From: CAZMGT01 sp964565895
Lineage (GTDB): Bacteria > Armatimonadota > Zipacnadia > UBA1398 > CAZMGT01
Length of the DNA stretch: 28,890 bases
Direction: 5' to 3'
Assembly: GCA_964565895.1 (NCBI GenBank)
Contig: CAZMGT010000049.1
Span: 1 to 28,890 of the forward strand
Shown here: one piece after another, positions 16,686 to 25,139 of the stretch
How the letters are laid out: each line of letters starts with the position of its first letter
How positions within the stretch are numbered: the first letter of the stretch is position 1
Made by a program: the position numbers and the translations under genes
The notes under the pieces: generated by a model
The model's database searches: none
What the model saw: the letters and a program-made list of their open reading frames with translations, nothing else
What the model was told of the DNA's origin: nothing

Positions 16686-17126
16686 ATGGTGCCCCAGCGT
16701 GGGAACGCTACTGGCGCTGCCCTTCGCGCGGACCTCACAAGCGCGGTCTGCCCGATGACCTTCGTGCGGGCTAAGCTTCTTTTAGAGCAGGTCTGCCCGC
16801 GGGAGCTCGTGGAGCTTGTTCTTAGCGCGGGCGAGCAGGTGCGCAGCGTCCCGCTGAGGACAACGCGGGCGGGCTGGAGCTTGCTTCGTGCGGGGCGCGG
16901 GGTGTGGAATTTGCGCCCACGCCTGCGCGGAGCAGGCAATCGCCTGCGACGACAGCGGCCGCCCCGTCTTTCGCGCGGAAAGCTGGCTGTTCTGCGGCGA
17001 GCGCATTCGCTGCTGCCCTGCCGGCGCGTGGCAAGCGGAGGCTGTGGGGTGGATCGTCCGCGTAGGCGGAAAACAGGGCCAGCACCCCATCGATGGCGCG
17101 ACGGTCGCTCAGTTTCTGCCCGATGA
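16686..17126 (+). CDS. TusA/SirA-like sulfurtransferase domain, running out of frame
   Basis: Residues about 20-60 match the TusA/SirA/YedF family: VCPMTFVRAKLLLEQ with the conserved Cys at 22, then ELVELVLSAGEQVRSVP. Members carry persulfide sulfur or act in selenium metabolism. AAGGAGG precedes the ATG by four bases. After about residue 65 the frame becomes arginine-rich and unlike any protein, while the +1 frame carries recognisable iron-sulfur sequence. So the TGA at 17124-17126 is not the original stop. Either a frameshift mutation broke a TusA plus reductase fusion or gene pair, or the 80-residue TusA part is still made with a junk tail. Confidence 0.6.
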   Translation: MVPQRGNATGAALRADLTSAVCPMTFVRAKLLLEQVCPRELVELVLSAGEQVRSVPLRTTRAGWSLLRAGRGVWNLRPRLRGAGNRLRRQRPPRLSRGKLAVLRRAHSLLPCRRVASGGCGVDRPRRRKTGPAPHRWRDGRSVSAR

Positions 17127-17571
17127 GGTGGTCGAGGAGGTTATCGGGGCCGTCCTCCACTGGTTCCGCACCTACGGCGCAGGCAAGGGGCCCGTGCGCC
17201 TAAGCACGCTGCTGCTTGACGAACAAACGTGGGCGCAGTTTGTCCGCGAGCTGCGGCCCGTCCTCGGCCGCTTTGCGGTGGCCGACCCCCGCCTCCTCGG
17301 CCGCGGGCGGTGCGCTTGGCTCAGCGCGCGCGAGGTTAGCCAGGCGGCGCGGCGTAGGGCGGCGTTTCCCGCCGCGCTGGGCAGGGCCCTGTGGGTGCGC
17401 GGTGTCTGCCCGAGCCCCAAGCGCACGCCGAAGGAGCTTTGCCCGCAAACGCCGAAGCCTCCTTTCGCCCTTGCTAGACAAGCGAACACCAAGCGGAGGG
17501 ATACACATGCCGACGCGCGAGGAAGCAATGGCCATTTTGACCGAGCACACGAAAAACAAAAACCTCGTTAA
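16858..17571 (+). pseudogene. Remnant of sulfite/nitrite reductase-like iron-sulfur protein
   Basis: In the +1 frame relative to the TusA-like gene lies GCGICAHACAEQAIACDD, then GERIRCCPAGAW, then VRVGGKQGQHP and FLPDEVVEEVIGAVLHW. This order is that of the ferredoxin insert and following segment in anaerobic sulfite/nitrite reductase family proteins (AsrC-like). The siroheme-binding halves are missing. Against the usual CxxCxxCxxxC pattern, three cysteines are replaced by Gly, Trp and Arg, each one base change from a Cys codon. There is no own start or SD site, and the end overlaps the HD gene by 65 bases. I read it as decayed; a specialised non-siroheme protein needing frameshift correction is the alternative. 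Confidence 0.55.
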
Positions 17572-18070
17572 GCACGGGATCGCTGTGGAGGCCGCCATGC
17601 GCCATTATGCACGGAAGTTCGGCGAGGACGAAGAGCTATGGGGAATCGTGGGCCTGATACACGACTTCGACTACGAGAAATATCCCTCGCCCGAGGACCA
17701 TCCCTACCGCGGGGCGGAGATTTTGCGCGAAAGGGGCTGGCCGGAAGAGATCGTCCACGCTGTGCTCTCACACGCCGACTATACCGGCGTGCCCCGCGAG
17801 ACGCTGATGGAGAAGGCGCTTTTTGCCGTGGATGAGCTAACCGGTTTTATCATTGCCGTGGCCCTCGTCCACCCGAACAAGAGCCTGTTTGAAGTAAAGG
17901 TTAGCTCGGTAACAAAGAAGATGAAGCAAAAGGCGTTTGCCGCCTCGGTCAGCCGCGAGGACATTGTCAAGGGGGCGGAGGAGCTCGGCGTCCCCCTCGA
18001 GGAGCACATCGGCAACGTGCTTGAGGCTCTGCAGTCGGTGGCCGAGGAGCTGGGCCTGGCCGGCAGCTAA
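17507..18070 (+). CDS. HD-domain (HDIG-type) metal-dependent phosphohydrolase-like protein
   Basis: A 187-residue cytoplasmic protein of the HD superfamily, usually metal-dependent phosphohydrolases acting on nucleotides or signalling molecules. Metal ligand candidates are H23, H52-D53 (GLIHDFDYEKYP), H65, H89 and D109 (VDELTGF), in the order expected for HDIG proteins. GGAGGG lies six bases before ATG 17507. The start overlaps the end of the reductase remnant frame. Its stop overlaps that of the convergent glycoside hydrolase by four bases (CTAA at 18067-18070). Specific substrate unknown. Confidence 0.88.
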   Translation: MPTREEAMAILTEHTKNKNLVKHGIAVEAAMRHYARKFGEDEELWGIVGLIHDFDYEKYPSPEDHPYRGAEILRERGWPEEIVHAVLSHADYTGVPRETLMEKALFAVDELTGFIIAVALVHPNKSLFEVKVSSVTKKMKQKAFAASVSREDIVKGAEELGVPLEEHIGNVLEALQSVAEELGLAGS

Positions 18071-19650
18071 AGCCGGCGTACGAGCAAAGCGGCGTCGCCA
18101 GCAAACGGCGGGGCGCCAAAGCTCCGCCGCCCACCGCCGGAGAGAAAACCCCGTTGGGCGTCGCCTCCGTCCGCGGCGATGTACTCCCCTGTGGCCGGAT
18201 TGTACCACTGCGCGAAAAAGCGCCCCTTCGCGCGCGAAAGGTCGAGCGATACGGGCCTCGCCTGCCCGGTATATACGGCGTAGACCTCGCCGGGGAGGCA
18301 GAGGCAATATTGGCCTGGGCCACGCACAAGCTCGTTTGCGGGACGCATTTTGGCCAGCGGGAGCCTCTCCATGAACAGGCGGGCCAGGCGCAGCTCGTTC
18401 CAAAACTTCTCCTCAGCGGCAAAGCCCGCCTCGCGCACACGGGGGACGAACGCCTCCCACCCCGCTCCGCCGAGATAGGCCGCCCAAACGTTGCGCCGGT
18501 CGGTCGCCGGCCGCGCCTCGTCGAAGTGCACGACAAGCGGCCGGCCGAGCTCCTCCGAACGCCGGCGCCACTGTATGGCCAGCGCGTTGTGCCCCCGCGG
18601 GGCAAGCACGCCCGTTTGAATGCTCGTCATATCTAGCCCCGCGCGCACCATCTCCTCCGCCCTCTCCGGCGCGTTTACGTTGTGTACCGTTAGCGGGTGG
18701 TCGTAGGGGTCAAACGTGCGAATCATCCGCGCAAACCGCGCCACCTCGTCAAACGTGTAGCGCTCGTTATACTCCTCGCAAATGTTCCAGCACAGGGCAT
18801 TGTGATGTGCGAAGCGGGCGATCATCTCGCGGTAATAAAGCGGCCTGTTGTAGCCCGTCCAGGCGGAGTCGTCCTCGAATACGAGGTGCAAAACGATGCC
18901 CCGGGCTTGGATATGGCAAAACAGCTCCTCCCAGCGGGCGAGTTTGGCGATATCGAAGCGGTCGGAGCGCCGCTTGGCGATCCACGGCCAAACGTTGTCG
19001 CCGTCGCCGCCCACGGTATTAAGCATGATGTAGATGCTGTTCACGCCAACCCGGGCGAGGTAGTCTATCGCGCGGCGCTTCTCCGCCCAGCCCTCGAGCA
19101 CGTCCGCGGCGAGGAAGTCCTCCGGCTCGTTCGTCCCGCCCTTCAGCCAATACGGCCCCTGGGCGAACTTGAGATAATGCGCGCCGACATACCCCAGGCG
19201 GCCCCAGCGCAGAAAAGGCGGAGCCCGCCGCGGCGGAGGAACGACGGAAAACGCCCCGCGCAGACCATCGAGCGCGCCGACCTCGCTCGATGTGACAAAC
19301 GTCCACCGGCCCACAGCATCGGGCGAAAAGCGTAGCTTCCAGATAGGCCCGTCGGGCCCGCCTCGGCCGTCGCCGTCGTAAAAGCCAAAGACGCGAAACT
19401 CCCTCCCCTGGGGCCCGCGAAACGTCGCGCTAACCTCTATGGCAAACGGGTTCGGCTCGCCCTCGGCGCGCAAGCTGGGGCCGACGAGGGCCACCTCTAC
19501 CTTGGACCACTGAGCGAAGGTCCCCAGAAAACCTAAGTCGCGCCCTTGTTGTGCGGGCAACGCCGGGCACAAGCAGCACGCGAGAGCGAAAACCGTGGCG
19601 AGCCACCGGCCAAACGCGGCGAACGTCGCCCGCTTTTGCGCAAAAGCCAT
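18067..19650 (-). CDS. Secreted glycoside hydrolase, DUF5060 plus TIM barrel
   Basis: A 527-residue exported protein. The signal peptide covers about 1-34 (ending LPAQQ). Residues 38-140 fit DUF5060, a beta-sandwich found at the front of polysaccharide-degrading enzymes, with RFSPDAVGRWTF as its typical segment. Residues about 155-450 are a GH-like TIM barrel. CWNICEEYNE (287-296) places a likely catalytic Glu at 292 or 293, and VHFDEARP near 430 may hold the second acid. The last 75 residues resemble the putative collagen-binding/Ig-like tail of such enzymes (FFAQWYNPATGEY). GGGAGG is five bases before ATG 19650. Substrate not predictable; beta-glycans are typical of related families. Confidence 0.82.
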   Translation of the reverse strand: MAFAQKRATFAAFGRWLATVFALACCLCPALPAQQGRDLGFLGTFAQWSKVEVALVGPSLRAEGEPNPFAIEVSATFRGPQGREFRVFGFYDGDGRGGPDGPIWKLRFSPDAVGRWTFVTSSEVGALDGLRGAFSVVPPPRRAPPFLRWGRLGYVGAHYLKFAQGPYWLKGGTNEPEDFLAADVLEGWAEKRRAIDYLARVGVNSIYIMLNTVGGDGDNVWPWIAKRRSDRFDIAKLARWEELFCHIQARGIVLHLVFEDDSAWTGYNRPLYYREMIARFAHHNALCWNICEEYNERYTFDEVARFARMIRTFDPYDHPLTVHNVNAPERAEEMVRAGLDMTSIQTGVLAPRGHNALAIQWRRRSEELGRPLVVHFDEARPATDRRNVWAAYLGGAGWEAFVPRVREAGFAAEEKFWNELRLARLFMERLPLAKMRPANELVRGPGQYCLCLPGEVYAVYTGQARPVSLDLSRAKGRFFAQWYNPATGEYIAADGGDAQRGFLSGGGRRSFGAPPFAGDAALLVRRL

Positions 19651-19860
19651 TTGGGCCTCCCAAGGCGCGCTGTGTAAACGCCGTGTCACCATTGCAAACG
19701 CGGCGTTGAGCTGCCGCTAACCCAGGCTAAGCGAAAGTGCAAGCTTTGGCAAAACCTGCCGCCGCGCCATCCGCTCACCACCCCAACTGTGGACCAATTC
19801 CAATGGCGGCGAGAGATCCCCCTCCCCGCCGCCGGCTTGAGGAGAGCGAGGTGGTGAGCG

Positions 19861-20268
19861 ATGGCAGCCACCTTCCACAAAATAAGCACGATACTCACCG
19901 GCAATGGACATATTCGGCGCGCGATTGTTCTCGGCGCGCTGGTTGCCCTTGCTCTGCTGTTGGCCGCGCCTTACGCCTCTGCGGACAACGCCGCGGGCAC
20001 GGCCTCGCGCTCGACGACGATAACGGCCAACATCATCGTCCCGCTGAAGTGGCAGTTGATCGTGGCCAAGATCCTGGAGCTCAAGCGGCGCGAGCAGGCC
20101 GCGGCGCAGCCTACTGAGGAGCCGCCGTTTGCTCTGTTCACGTTCAGCGGCGAGGGCGAGGATCGCCGCGCCGTGGTTTCCGCCGATGGCGTGCCCAGTG
20201 TAGTCGCCCCGCAGCGGGCGACGCATATTGCGCTGCTCCCTACTGCTGAGGAAGCACCGATAGAATGA
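19861..20268 (+). CDS. Small exported protein, fibre-subunit-like N-terminus
   Basis: A 135-residue protein with a signal peptide of about 42 residues ending ASA before DNAAGT. The mature start, RSTTITANIIVPLKW, resembles the mature starts of the two subunit proteins encoded at 24426-25127 and 27726-28337 (TTLSATINAPNFLF and DATVQANVLDFIFI). The rest is polar with FALFTFSGEGEDRR and no known domain, and it has no Cys. GAGGTGG stands before the ATG. It converges on the outer-membrane gene and overlaps its end by 29 bases. It may be a minor or truncated subunit of the same fibre. It is much shorter than the other two. Confidence 0.65.
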   Translation: MAATFHKISTILTGNGHIRRAIVLGALVALALLLAAPYASADNAAGTASRSTTITANIIVPLKWQLIVAKILELKRREQAAAQPTEEPPFALFTFSGEGEDRRAVVSADGVPSVVAPQRATHIALLPTAEEAPIE

Positions 20269-22912
20269 CGTTGCGCAGGGCGGCCGGACCCGCGGGGATG
20301 TCGATTACGCAGGAGCTTCCGGGGCCCTCGCGGCACGGGGGGTTTGTGGCGAAGTCCACGAAAATGCGCACCTTGCCCGGGGGCAGGTTGCGCAGCGTAA
20401 ACGCCCCCTGCCCCGCCGTTATCGCGGCGGCCTTGCGCTCCGGAAAAGCCTCTGAGGTGGCGCGGATGACCAACCCCCCAACCCCGGGCTCCTGCGCGTC
20501 GCGCTCCCCGTCGCCGTCTAGATCCAAAAACACTACGCCCTGCGCGGAGCGCACGGCGTCTACCTCAAACTCCACGCGCGTTATCGCCCCAGCCTGAACG
20601 TCCACCTCATGCTCCACCGGCCCCAAAGCGATAAAGTTCGCCGGCAGGCGGGTGGGGTCGAACGACACCTTTGCCTTGCCCGGCGTTATCCCGCGGAAGA
20701 CAAAGTGCCCGCTCGTGTCCGTCGTCGTTGTCCCCACCCCGGCGAGCGTTACCGGCACGTTGGCCACGCCAAAGTCTCCCGCGCCGAAGCGATGGTCGCC
20801 GTCGGCGTCTACGAACACCGCGCCGGCGAGCGTTGCCTGCCCGCGCACGCCAAACTGCGCGGCCACCTCTTCGTTGGGGGGCACGATGAGCTTCTGCGGC
20901 GAGGCCGAGGTGAGCACCATGCCCTCCGGGATATCCTCGGGGTTAAGGCGCACTTCGTGCTCACCCGCGGGCACTTCGCCCCAGTCCGCCCAGCCGTCGG
21001 GGTCGGTGGGCAGCTCGCGCGCGCCGTCGAGGGTGAGGCGCGCTCCGGCGATGCCCTCCTCGCCCGAGTCGCGCGTTCCGTTGCCGTTAGCGTCCAGAAA
21101 CACCGTGCCCCTCAGCCTGCCTGTGCCCTCGTACTTCGGCCCCTTCTCCACCGCCTTGTAGCGGTTCCAGATATAGGTGTAGCCCAGGGTGGCGCGAAAG
21201 TGGCTTTGCCTGCCAAACAGCGTGTAGTAGATCTCCGCGCGCCAGCCGTGGCCCCCGCGGCGGGTTACGCGCTTGCTGGTAAGTGTTAGGCGAAAGTCCG
21301 CCGAGGTGTGCGGCCGCCCGCCGAACGACGACCGGCGCAGGCCCACGTAGTAGCTGGCGAACGTATTGCCCGAGAACTGCCTTCTCCCAAAAAGCGAGAT
21401 CCCGTAAAAGTCCGTATACGTGCGCCGCCCGTCGGGGAGGTTGGTAATCTGCCGGCGTTCCATGGTCAGCGCGGCGTCTAGCTCCTCGCTGATCTCGCGC
21501 GAGAGATAGGCGACAACGCCGCGCGAGGCAAGCGTCGCTGTGCCTCCCGCAGATTGCGTCTCGTCCTCGTAGCGGATGCGATAGGTGAGGTTCGCCGCCG
21601 CTGTTCCGTAAACTTCAAAGGCGTCGATCTCGCGCAGGCGCGTTGGCGAGCCCGGGGTCGTTTCCATAACGGTCTCGCGCTCGTAGGTAAGCGCGGGGAG
21701 GTTCGCCACGCGCAGCGTGGCGCCGTAAAAAATGCGCCGGTGCACGCCAAACTGCAGCTCGCCCGCTTCGCTCGGCGCAAGGCGGACAATGCCCCAGTCG
21801 GTGTAATAAAGCAAGAGCTCGTCCACTGGCCGCAGGCGGACGTAAAAGCGGCGGTCGGAGGCGCTCAGGCGCTCGCTCGCCGGAGCCACGGCAAGGCGAT
21901 ATTCGGGGTCAACCTTGCTCAGCAGGGCGTCCACGGCATAGCGCCGGCCCCTTCCGCTAAATCGCGCCTGATACGCCTGGTGGCCTGTGCGCAGGTCGCG
22001 CGCGTACTCGCCGGCGATGGTTAGGTCGTCGCCGATGTGCTGCGCTAGGTCTACTCCGAGGACGACGGCTGTGGGCCGGGTAACGCTGCGCCCGATGCTC
22101 CCGATGCTTAGGCCGTAATCCAAGCGTCGCTCGCCGCTTGCCTCGCGGTCGGACTCTATGCGCAGGCCCGAGGCCCAAGCTGTCCCCGCGGCAAGCGTGC
22201 TAAACGCACCGCGCCGCCGACGAGCAACCACCGCGCGCGCCTCGAGGTTGGAGAACTGCTGGCGCGCCTCGAAGCCAAATGCGTCGCTTAGGTCAACGGT
22301 CAGCGGCGAAAGTCGCGCGGAAACATCGCCCGCGCGGAGGATCATGTCCCGTCGGCGGTACTCGACAAAGCCGTTTTCGAGCCGGCTGTAGAGGGGGTCG
22401 AAGCGAAACGTGCCCGTGCTGCGCAGAGTTGTTTGCTCGTCGGGCTGTTGCCAGAGGTTCCACTCGATGTCCAAAAAGTTGCCTGGGCCAAAACCCAGCC
22501 GCGTCGGGGCAAGGCCCACCTCAGCCCCCAGCTCGTAGTGGCCATAAAGCCGCTCCGCGCGTTCCGGAGCCCCTGGCGGGGCGCCTGGGGCGGCGGCCAC
22601 AGCCGGGGTTACCGTTATGCGCAGCGTCTCGCGCCCCAGGTCCGTCCAGTAGTGAAGGTACGTTCGGCCCTCCTTTAGGCCGGTAAGGTGCAGCTGTAGC
22701 TTGTCGAACTTAACGTCTACCAGCTCCGGATTAAGCACGATGACTCGGATAATGCCCTCGATGGCCAGCGAGCGTGTCTGCCCAACCTCAACGGAGACCT
22801 CGACCACCTGCTGGGCGCAGACGCGCCGCGCGCAAAACAGCGCCAGCGCGCAGCAGAGCAGCAACAGGGCTGCGCGGCTGAGCGGGGGGTTGCTCCGTAG
22901 GCAACAAGTCAG
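20240..22912 (-). CDS. Predicted outer-membrane barrel with pilus-formation N-terminal domain and three SdrD-B-like repeats
   Basis: About 890 residues. The signal peptide is about 1-34. Residues 35-101 match the pilus formation N-terminal domain of secretins and related proteins (VEVGQTRSLAIEGIIRVIVL, then LTGLKEGRTYLHYW). Residues about 125-597 are rich in alternating aromatic and polar strands, as in an outer-membrane beta-barrel. The end holds three SdrD-B/CNA-B-like units starting near 598, 693 and 789, each with a Ca-binding-like loop (DANGNGTRD, DADGDHRFG, DLDGDGERD). No ATG, GTG or TTG fits; a CTG at 22912 overlaps the chaperone stop as CTGA and gives a good signal peptide. By position it is the usher or secretion pore of the fibre operon, but it lacks the canonical FimD/PapC layout. 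Confidence 0.72.
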   Translation of the reverse strand: MTCCLRSNPPLSRAALLLLCCALALFCARRVCAQQVVEVSVEVGQTRSLAIEGIIRVIVLNPELVDVKFDKLQLHLTGLKEGRTYLHYWTDLGRETLRITVTPAVAAAPGAPPGAPERAERLYGHYELGAEVGLAPTRLGFGPGNFLDIEWNLWQQPDEQTTLRSTGTFRFDPLYSRLENGFVEYRRRDMILRAGDVSARLSPLTVDLSDAFGFEARQQFSNLEARAVVARRRRGAFSTLAAGTAWASGLRIESDREASGERRLDYGLSIGSIGRSVTRPTAVVLGVDLAQHIGDDLTIAGEYARDLRTGHQAYQARFSGRGRRYAVDALLSKVDPEYRLAVAPASERLSASDRRFYVRLRPVDELLLYYTDWGIVRLAPSEAGELQFGVHRRIFYGATLRVANLPALTYERETVMETTPGSPTRLREIDAFEVYGTAAANLTYRIRYEDETQSAGGTATLASRGVVAYLSREISEELDAALTMERRQITNLPDGRRTYTDFYGISLFGRRQFSGNTFASYYVGLRRSSFGGRPHTSADFRLTLTSKRVTRRGGHGWRAEIYYTLFGRQSHFRATLGYTYIWNRYKAVEKGPKYEGTGRLRGTVFLDANGNGTRDSGEEGIAGARLTLDGARELPTDPDGWADWGEVPAGEHEVRLNPEDIPEGMVLTSASPQKLIVPPNEEVAAQFGVRGQATLAGAVFVDADGDHRFGAGDFGVANVPVTLAGVGTTTTDTSGHFVFRGITPGKAKVSFDPTRLPANFIALGPVEHEVDVQAGAITRVEFEVDAVRSAQGVVFLDLDGDGERDAQEPGVGGLVIRATSEAFPERKAAAITAGQGAFTLRNLPPGKVRIFVDFATNPPCREGPGSSCVIDIPAGPAALRNVILSVLPQQ

Positions 22913-24363
22913 CGCGCGGGCTGCTCCATGGGAGGCTGGGCCATGAGGGAAAGCGCCCAGAGGTGCGCCGCTGAGCTCTCTGGGGCGATGGGGCAGGCCA
23001 GGGCCTGTCTTGCCCCCGCGGCAATGCTCACCGCGGGAAGCTCGGCGCTCTGCCCCCCGCCCGACTCTCCGTCCAGCGGCAGCCACTGCCATAAACCTTT
23101 CAGGAAAAGTGCAGCGCTGCCTGTGTTTCGCAGAACAACGGTCGGGCGACCTTCGTCATTTACGGAAAACGCCTCCACGACGACGGGCGGAGGCTCAGGG
23201 GTCGGCTCGCTCAGCGGAGCCCAGGCAAAGCAAGTAATCAGGGCAAGCGGCCGCTGCTCCGCCTGGGCGAGGCTGACCGCTGCCGAGCGCTCCAACCCCG
23301 CGGCGATGGCCAGCGGGGGAAGCACCTTGCGCCCCACTTCCCCATCCTCGCGCCAAAGCTGCCACTTGCCGGCAACCATGACCGGCAAGAACCCCGAGTT
23401 GCGCACCGTGGGGAGGGCGATCCAGCTCCCATCCTGCGCTCGAGTTATCTTCGTGGGAAGCACAAGCGCCTCGGCGTAAACCGAGAATTCAAGCTCAGAG
23501 ACACTCACCTGCGCTTTGTCCTTATAGCTATGCTCCAGCGTTATCAGCGCGCCATATTTGCCCGGGGCAAGCTCGCCCTGAAACGGCGCGGTGATCACCG
23601 TAATAAAGCCCGGGATTGCCACGCGCGAATCAAGCTTAACCCGGCCGAGGACCTTGCCCGAGCTGTCGGTGATTACGACAAGGCCGGAGAGGTTAAGGTG
23701 CGTGTTGCCCTCGTTGCGGAAGTGAACGGCAAACGAAAGCGGCTGCGCGCCGCGCGGGGGGATGACCTCGGCGCGCACCAGCTCGCCCTTGGGGTTTATC
23801 TCGCCTGCGGGGCCCTCGACATCAAGATACAGCGGCACGCCAACGCGGCCGATAAACGCAAGCTGGGGGGTAACGGTGGGCGGCTTTTCCTCGTCGCCCA
23901 GCGCGCTGCCCTCCGCTTGGCCCGGGGCGCTTGGCTTGGGCGCGCCAGGCTCGGGGAGCATTTTAAACACAAGCATCGCGCGGTAGCCGCCGAGCGCCTC
24001 GCGGGGCACGGTAACCGTATAGCGCACGCGGACGAGCTGTTTTGGGGCAAGGCGGAACTTGCGCGGCGCGAGAGTTACCCAAAGGTTCGCCCCGCGCTGC
24101 TCGGGAGGGAGGTCCTGCCACACGCGCTCGCCGCGGGCGTTAACCGTCCAGCTTGTGGCGCTCGCTTCCACGGTAAACGGCTCGTCCCCGGCGTTGACCA
24201 CCTGCACCTCGCCGGACACGGCCTCGCCCGCGCTAACGGCAAGCTGAATACGGGTGGGGGCTACGCCGATCGTCCGCTCGCCCCGGGCCCACGGGCAATG
24301 TCCCACGAGCGCCGCCAAGCAGAGCAGCGCCACACCGTACAGCCTCACGCGCCCCCGTTTCAC
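22909..24363 (-). CDS. Chaperone-like Ig-fold protein B of the fibre operon
   Basis: A 484-residue exported protein with a signal peptide of about 29 residues. The mature start IGVAPTRIQL, then VVNAGDEPFTVEASATSW and FRLAPKQLVRVRYTVTVP, is the pattern of the first domain of PapD/FimC-type periplasmic chaperones. There the Arg/Lys-rich strand clamps subunits. It continues with NEGNTHLNLSGLVVITD and LAPGKYGALITLEHSY segments and a further Ig-like C-terminal domain (VVLRNTGSAALFL), so it is twice the usual chaperone length. The middle also recalls DUF916 proteins of WxL systems. It is a clear paralogue of the protein encoded at 26186-27625. The start is GTG 24363 with AGGAG about nine bases before it. 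The gene overlaps the downstream barrel gene. Confidence 0.72.
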   Translation of the reverse strand: MKRGRVRLYGVALLCLAALVGHCPWARGERTIGVAPTRIQLAVSAGEAVSGEVQVVNAGDEPFTVEASATSWTVNARGERVWQDLPPEQRGANLWVTLAPRKFRLAPKQLVRVRYTVTVPREALGGYRAMLVFKMLPEPGAPKPSAPGQAEGSALGDEEKPPTVTPQLAFIGRVGVPLYLDVEGPAGEINPKGELVRAEVIPPRGAQPLSFAVHFRNEGNTHLNLSGLVVITDSSGKVLGRVKLDSRVAIPGFITVITAPFQGELAPGKYGALITLEHSYKDKAQVSVSELEFSVYAEALVLPTKITRAQDGSWIALPTVRNSGFLPVMVAGKWQLWREDGEVGRKVLPPLAIAAGLERSAAVSLAQAEQRPLALITCFAWAPLSEPTPEPPPVVVEAFSVNDEGRPTVVLRNTGSAALFLKGLWQWLPLDGESGGGQSAELPAVSIAAGARQALACPIAPESSAAHLWALSLMAQPPMEQPAR

Positions 24364-24425
24364 CTACCCCACTCCTGTGTCATGCAAAAATGGTCGCAGC
24401 ACTCGCAGCGGGCCCGAGCCGCGCG

Positions 24426-25127
24426 CTAAGACGAGTGACTGACGTTAAACGTGAGCACCGAGCTAAACGTCCCCGCCGTAAGCGGCTCCGTCTCGTTCTC
24501 GAGGTCGATTACGTGGTCGAGGTTGGTGTCGATAAACGCGGGGACCTCGATCGCCACGTCGAGCCAGAACATGGAGATGCCCGACTGGCCGGGGTTGACC
24601 GCCGTCCCCGCGCCGGTGATCGTGCGCGCGGTATCCAGGTGCTCCATCGTGCCGTCGCTGTCCGTTTCGATCATCAGGTGCGAGCTGGGGAGGTTGCTCG
24701 AGCCCGTGTTCGGCGCGGCGCTCACGGACAGCGTATAGGGCTTGCTTGAGACGACGAGCACGCCGATGGCGTTATCCGCCTTGTAGATTTTGCCCATCAC
24801 CGGCGGGGTGGTTCCGTCGAAACCCCAAGAGTCGGGGATCACCGCGGTAATCTCGCCCGCTTCGACAAGCGCGACATCGCCGTCGCCGTCCGCGGAGTCG
24901 GGCGAGATGTCGCCCAAGTCCAGCGACGAGCTTACGCGGACGAAGAGGAAGTTCGGCGCGTTAATCGTCGCGGAAAGCGTTGTCGTGTCCGAATCCGTCG
25001 CTCCCCCGCCCTTTGGGGGTTTCTTGCCTCCCTTGGCCAAAGCGCCCGTGCACGCGACGCAAACGAGCGCCAGGACAACGAGCAGGACAGCATAGTTTTT
25101 CAGTATATGGACAAAGCATTTGCGCAT
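24426..25127 (-). CDS. Fibre subunit-like exported protein B
   Basis: A 233-residue protein with a signal peptide of about 31 residues (GALA). A Gly/Lys-rich linker leads to TTTLSATINAPNFLFVRV, a likely edge or donor strand, then DLGDISPDS. It ends in SVLTFNVSHSS, an amphipathic final strand. A loop DTNLDHVID near residue 205 looks like a Ca-binding EF-hand-like loop. The mature part has no Cys. It aligns along its length with the subunit at 27726-28337 (SNLPSSHLMI against SNLPLEQLKI). It begins 12 bases after the gene upstream and is 62 bases ahead of chaperone B, repeating the subunit-chaperone pair seen further up. Family not formally recognised; spore-coat-U or WxL-like beta-sandwich subunits are the nearest comparison. 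Confidence 0.72.
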   Translation of the reverse strand: MRKCFVHILKNYAVLLVVLALVCVACTGALAKGGKKPPKGGGATDSDTTTLSATINAPNFLFVRVSSSLDLGDISPDSADGDGDVALVEAGEITAVIPDSWGFDGTTPPVMGKIYKADNAIGVLVVSSKPYTLSVSAAPNTGSSNLPSSHLMIETDSDGTMEHLDTARTITGAGTAVNPGQSGISMFWLDVAIEVPAFIDTNLDHVIDLENETEPLTAGTFSSVLTFNVSHSS

Positions 25128-25139
25128 TTGCCACCACTC

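Noticed and set aside
20609..21289. 226-codon plus-strand frame inside the barrel gene
   Set aside because: Antisense to the SdrD-B-like repeats, which have clear domain character on the minus strand.
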